From Bacteroidales bacterium UBA3663 (GTDB lineage: Bacteria > Bacteroidota > Bacteroidia > Bacteroidales > UBA3663): a DNA stretch of 33,655 nucleotides. Shown here in pieces: positions 31,048-33,655 of the stretch (position 1 is the stretch's first letter; every line of letters begins with the position of its first letter). Under the pieces are notes generated by a model that made no database searches, was not told the DNA's origin, and was given only the letters and a program-made list of their open reading frames with translations. The stretch covers positions 1 through 33,655 of the forward strand of contig DFJU01000025.1 of assembly GCA_002373755.1 (NCBI GenBank), given 5' to 3'. The translations under genes were made by a program, and so were the position numbers.

Positions 31048-33423
31048 TCACTTCACCATCACCTTGCGGCCACCGGCGACATACATACCGCTGCGCAGGG
31101 TGCCATCGGCCGAAACCTCACGCCCAAGCAGGTCGGTGACAGGGCGCGCTACGCGACTTTCGCTGTCGGCCATCGTGCGGATGCTCTGTGCGCCGTCGCT
31201 CGGGATGAGGTAGGCCGAGGTGACGGTCAGCGAACTGCTCCAATCGACCTTCACGGTGTTGAGGTGGACAAAGCCATCGACGCGGGTGCGGCCCTCATTG
31301 GTCGCCAATTCGCGCAGGTCGGCAAGCGGGATTACGAGAGCCTGCCACTCGCTGTCCCAATAGCGGTCGTTGGCGTTGAACGATGCGATGATCTGCTTGT
31401 AGGGGCCGCTCTTCACCAATCGGTTGGCCAACAGGCGCACGCCGTTGCCCTTGCCTCGGAAGACGATGTAGTCGTAGCCGTCAAGATTCGCGTAGCGGTA
31501 CTCCTCGACACCCGGCGAACCGACCACGACGCTGCCGCCGCCCAACGAGACGCCGAAGTTCCAATCGACGTTGTACGACCGTGTGGGCTGCGCATTGATG
31601 CCTGTGCCGTCCCACTCCTGGAACATCGAGGCGGTCAGCTTGACCCAATTGTCGGGTGCCTCGAAGTCGTCGATGCCGGCGTATGCCTCGATGTCGGCCA
31701 ACGCATTGGCTGAACGCACGGGGAAGAACTGCGTCAGGAGGCGGTTGCGCTCCTTCATGTAGGTCTCATCGACCGTATAGAGCGAGCCGCGCGACTGCCA
31801 CGGATGCACGTCGCGGCGGTAGTCGCCCCAGCGTGCGGCCTCGCAATAGAGCGCCCCGCTGATGACGTTGTAGAGGCTGTCGAACACCTGCACGGCACTC
31901 TCCTCGCCCAGCAGGCCGTCATCGGCCAGCAATTCCTTCGCACGGGTCACGTAGCGGCGGGCGAACTGCGTGTTGCACAACAGGTTATTGAAGATTCCAG
32001 TCGGGAACGAGCTGCCATTGTTCGTGCCGAGCACACTGCGTCGCGCATCCTCCAGAATCAGTTCCGAATCCCAGCAGAGGAAGCGGAAGCCCTGGCTGTC
32101 GGCACCACGTCGGCGCAGAGCATACCAGTTGTGGTGATCCCAGTCGTTGTTGCCGCCGTACTGGTTGATGATCATGTAGTCGATGAAGCCGTCGATGTCG
32201 AGCAGAGGCTCCAGTTCGGGGTCACGCTCGCCATCGGCATCGAGTCCCTGCAGGCGGTAGTAGGCCGTGTTGTCGCTGCCCGAGCGAGCCACCTGCTGCG
32301 CCGTTGCGACAAGCATCTGCCAAGCCTCCAGGTCGCCCTCGCTGGCCTCGATGTGGTTGCCGCCGTCCTCTTCGATCTTGATGACGTCGATGTCGGCCTT
32401 CGAACCGCCCAAGTGCGCCATACCGTATTGGTCGTCAACGCGTTCGGCGATGTTGTACAGACCCCAATACATGCCGTTGAGGAACAGATGCACATAGAGC
32501 GCATTGACGCTGGTGCGGCCGATTTTCCTTTGCATACGGCGAGCCCACACGTCGCGCGTGTATTGCGCCTGCTGGCGGTTGCTTTCGCCCCAATGCTGCC
32601 ATGCGTTGCCGAAGTGGCAGCGCAGCACGAGCTGGTCGTACTTGCCCAGTTTCTCGTCGTCGAACAGCTTATATTTCAACGACTTTGTACCATATTTCTC
32701 CTTGAAGACCAGACGGAACGAGTGTTTCGGGTTCTTCTCGGCCAATCGACCATGACCACCGTGCAGACGAAGGCCGCATGTCGCGCTCATGTCGTGCTGC
32801 TGCGGGCCGCCGAACAGTTCGATGCTGGCAGGACGCGTCCAGCCGTGGCCGGTGTTGTCTTCGACCGGAGGGCCAGTGAAGATGTAGATGCCGCCGCGCA
32901 CGGAGTCGTTCTCGTGGCTGAAGAGGTTGTCACGGTCGGTCACGATGCTCAACACAGGCAGCGACATCAGTCCGTCGGCGATTTTTGGCCGCAATGTGGC
33001 ATCGTTGGTCATCTCGGGGTCCATCTCGTAGTCGGCCGTGGCGGTGCCGCTCATCTGCGAATACTTGCCCCACGTCGTCGGGTAGCCCTCGGGCGTGTTC
33101 GACTGCGCGAGCACATCGTCGGTGAAAAGGTAAGTCGCTGTGGCAACGGGCGTTACGCGACCTGTATCGGCCACAAATGCCGCCCTCAGCAAGGTGTTGC
33201 CCGCCACCTCGATGGGCGACGTGTAGGCCGGACTTGTGGGCGACGGTTCGCTGCCGTCGAGCGTGAAACGGATTGTGGCGTTCGGATTGTTGGCCGATGA
33301 TTTTATCTCGACGCTGAACGGAGCATCGTAGAATCCGTGCTTCTGGCTGAAGGTAAGCGTCTGTGCAACAACGCCCGACAAACTGCTTGCCAGGCCGATT
33401 GCAAATAGTAAGGTGTGTTTCAT
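31048..33423 (-). CDS. Exported CotH-kinase-domain protein with chitobiase-like N-terminal module
   Basis: A 791-residue exported protein (signal ending GVVAQ). Residues about 22-98 (TLDGSEPSPTSPAYTSPIEV) match the FN3-like CHB_HEX_C_1 module. Residues about 150-560 match CotH-type atypical kinases: NPKHSFRLVFKEKYG (the conserved lysine region), LFLNGMYWGLYNIAERVD, and GFRFLCWDSELILED, which holds the metal-binding acidic residues. About 610-760 (DGYDYIVFRGKGNGVRLL...) is a beta-sandwich of carbohydrate-binding style. The C-terminal tail DLLGREVSADGTLRSGMYVAGGRKVMVK resembles Prevotella-type sorting tails. CotH in Bacillus phosphorylates spore-coat proteins; in Bacteroidetes the function of exported forms is not known to me. 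Starts at 33429 or 33423 are both possible; I use the latter. Confidence 0.85.
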   Translation of the reverse strand: MKHTLLFAIGLASSLSGVVAQTLTFSQKHGFYDAPFSVEIKSSANNPNATIRFTLDGSEPSPTSPAYTSPIEVAGNTLLRAAFVADTGRVTPVATATYLFTDDVLAQSNTPEGYPTTWGKYSQMSGTATADYEMDPEMTNDATLRPKIADGLMSLPVLSIVTDRDNLFSHENDSVRGGIYIFTGPPVEDNTGHGWTRPASIELFGGPQQHDMSATCGLRLHGGHGRLAEKNPKHSFRLVFKEKYGTKSLKYKLFDDEKLGKYDQLVLRCHFGNAWQHWGESNRQQAQYTRDVWARRMQRKIGRTSVNALYVHLFLNGMYWGLYNIAERVDDQYGMAHLGGSKADIDVIKIEEDGGNHIEASEGDLEAWQMLVATAQQVARSGSDNTAYYRLQGLDADGERDPELEPLLDIDGFIDYMIINQYGGNNDWDHHNWYALRRRGADSQGFRFLCWDSELILEDARRSVLGTNNGSSFPTGIFNNLLCNTQFARRYVTRAKELLADDGLLGEESAVQVFDSLYNVISGALYCEAARWGDYRRDVHPWQSRGSLYTVDETYMKERNRLLTQFFPVRSANALADIEAYAGIDDFEAPDNWVKLTASMFQEWDGTGINAQPTRSYNVDWNFGVSLGGGSVVVGSPGVEEYRYANLDGYDYIVFRGKGNGVRLLANRLVKSGPYKQIIASFNANDRYWDSEWQALVIPLADLRELATNEGRTRVDGFVHLNTVKVDWSSSLTVTSAYLIPSDGAQSIRTMADSESRVARPVTDLLGREVSADGTLRSGMYVAGGRKVMVK

Positions 33424-33480
33424 AGTCATTTCATGTTTGTCAAATTTGCTGTGTTGTGTTTTTTCATCGGGCAATTAGTC

Positions 33481-33644
33481 AAGGTTATGAGAATCACGTA
33501 GTTAATGGGAGTTATCTGGAGTTAACGCTGCGCTCTGGTAGTTAACGGACGTCACCACTGAATGTCCAAAGGATTGATTATCTTCAACATTCGTCCGATA
33601 ACTCCTTTTTAACTCCGATTAACTCCACAAAGTTAACTCCTTTT
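33481..33644. repeat. GGAGTTAAC-type repeat array upstream of the CotH gene
   Basis: Words GTTAATGGGAGTTATC (33501-33516), GGAGTTAAC (33518-33526), AGTTAACGG (33540-33548), then in the other orientation TAACTCC, TTAACTCC and GTTAACTCC between 33598 and 33640. The two halves face each other and could fold into a large hairpin. They belong to the same family as the tandem repeat at 30897-31039. Confidence 0.65.
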
Positions 33645-33655
33645 TAGTACCAAAA

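Overview
The window looks like a chromosomal segment of a Bacteroidales bacterium, most likely Prevotellaceae. Several intergenic regions carry the Bacteroidetes-type promoter (TTTG, about 20 bases, TAnnTTTG). Ribosome binding sites are not evident. The protein set (class-II CTP synthase/AsnB pair, Pta-AckA, many exported GH43-type enzymes, short C-terminal tails ending in GRKVMVK-like residues) also fits that group. The housekeeping and CAZyme genes are fairly GC-rich; the AbiE module, the TPR gene, the small lipoprotein and the 21.2-22.0 kb gene are visibly more AT-rich.

Layout. 1-4.1 kb: the start of dapF (minus, cut by the window edge), then divergent pyrG and asnB, ended by a perfect terminator hairpin. 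4.1-5.7 kb: a two-gene AbiE-type (type IV) toxin-antitoxin module, precisely bracketed by two 51-bp direct repeats; the left copy is also the promoter/operator. 5.7-9.5 kb: a TPR-repeat exported protein and the ackA/pta acetate pathway, all on the minus strand. 9.7-11.6 kb: a di-iron (YtfE/RIC-like) protein fused to a LuxR-type DNA-binding domain, and a voltage-gated-like K+ channel. 11.9-13.4 kb: a DASS-family carboxylate transporter on the plus strand with its own terminator. 13.5-14.3 kb: a small lipoprotein preceded by a short HEXXH-containing remnant, possibly an orphan toxin tip with its immunity protein.

14.5-33.5 kb: every gene is on the minus strand. Most are exported and act on plant polysaccharide: an MG2-like protein, two adjacent GH43 enzymes, a CE1-type esterase with a second degenerate esterase half, a GH43 of the arabinofuranosidase/xylosidase type, a gingipain-prodomain-like protein, a GH95 enzyme, and a CotH-kinase-domain protein. 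The set fits side-chain removal from arabinoxylan-like hemicellulose (arabinose, acyl/feruloyl esters, fucose or L-galactose). No SusC/SusD pair and no hybrid two-component regulator is present in the window. An AAA ATPase (DUF4143 type) with three 32-bp tandem repeats at its promoter interrupts the cluster.

Intergenic DNA is rich in dispersed repeats. They include 25-nt AGAGACG...CGTCTCT hairpins placed just downstream of minus-strand genes, C-rich/G-rich REP-like hairpins (one of which supplies the last codons of a GH43), CACGAAATTCACGAAA repeats, and GGAGTTAAC-type arrays on both sides of the CotH gene. I saw no rRNA, tRNA, CRISPR array or transposase gene.
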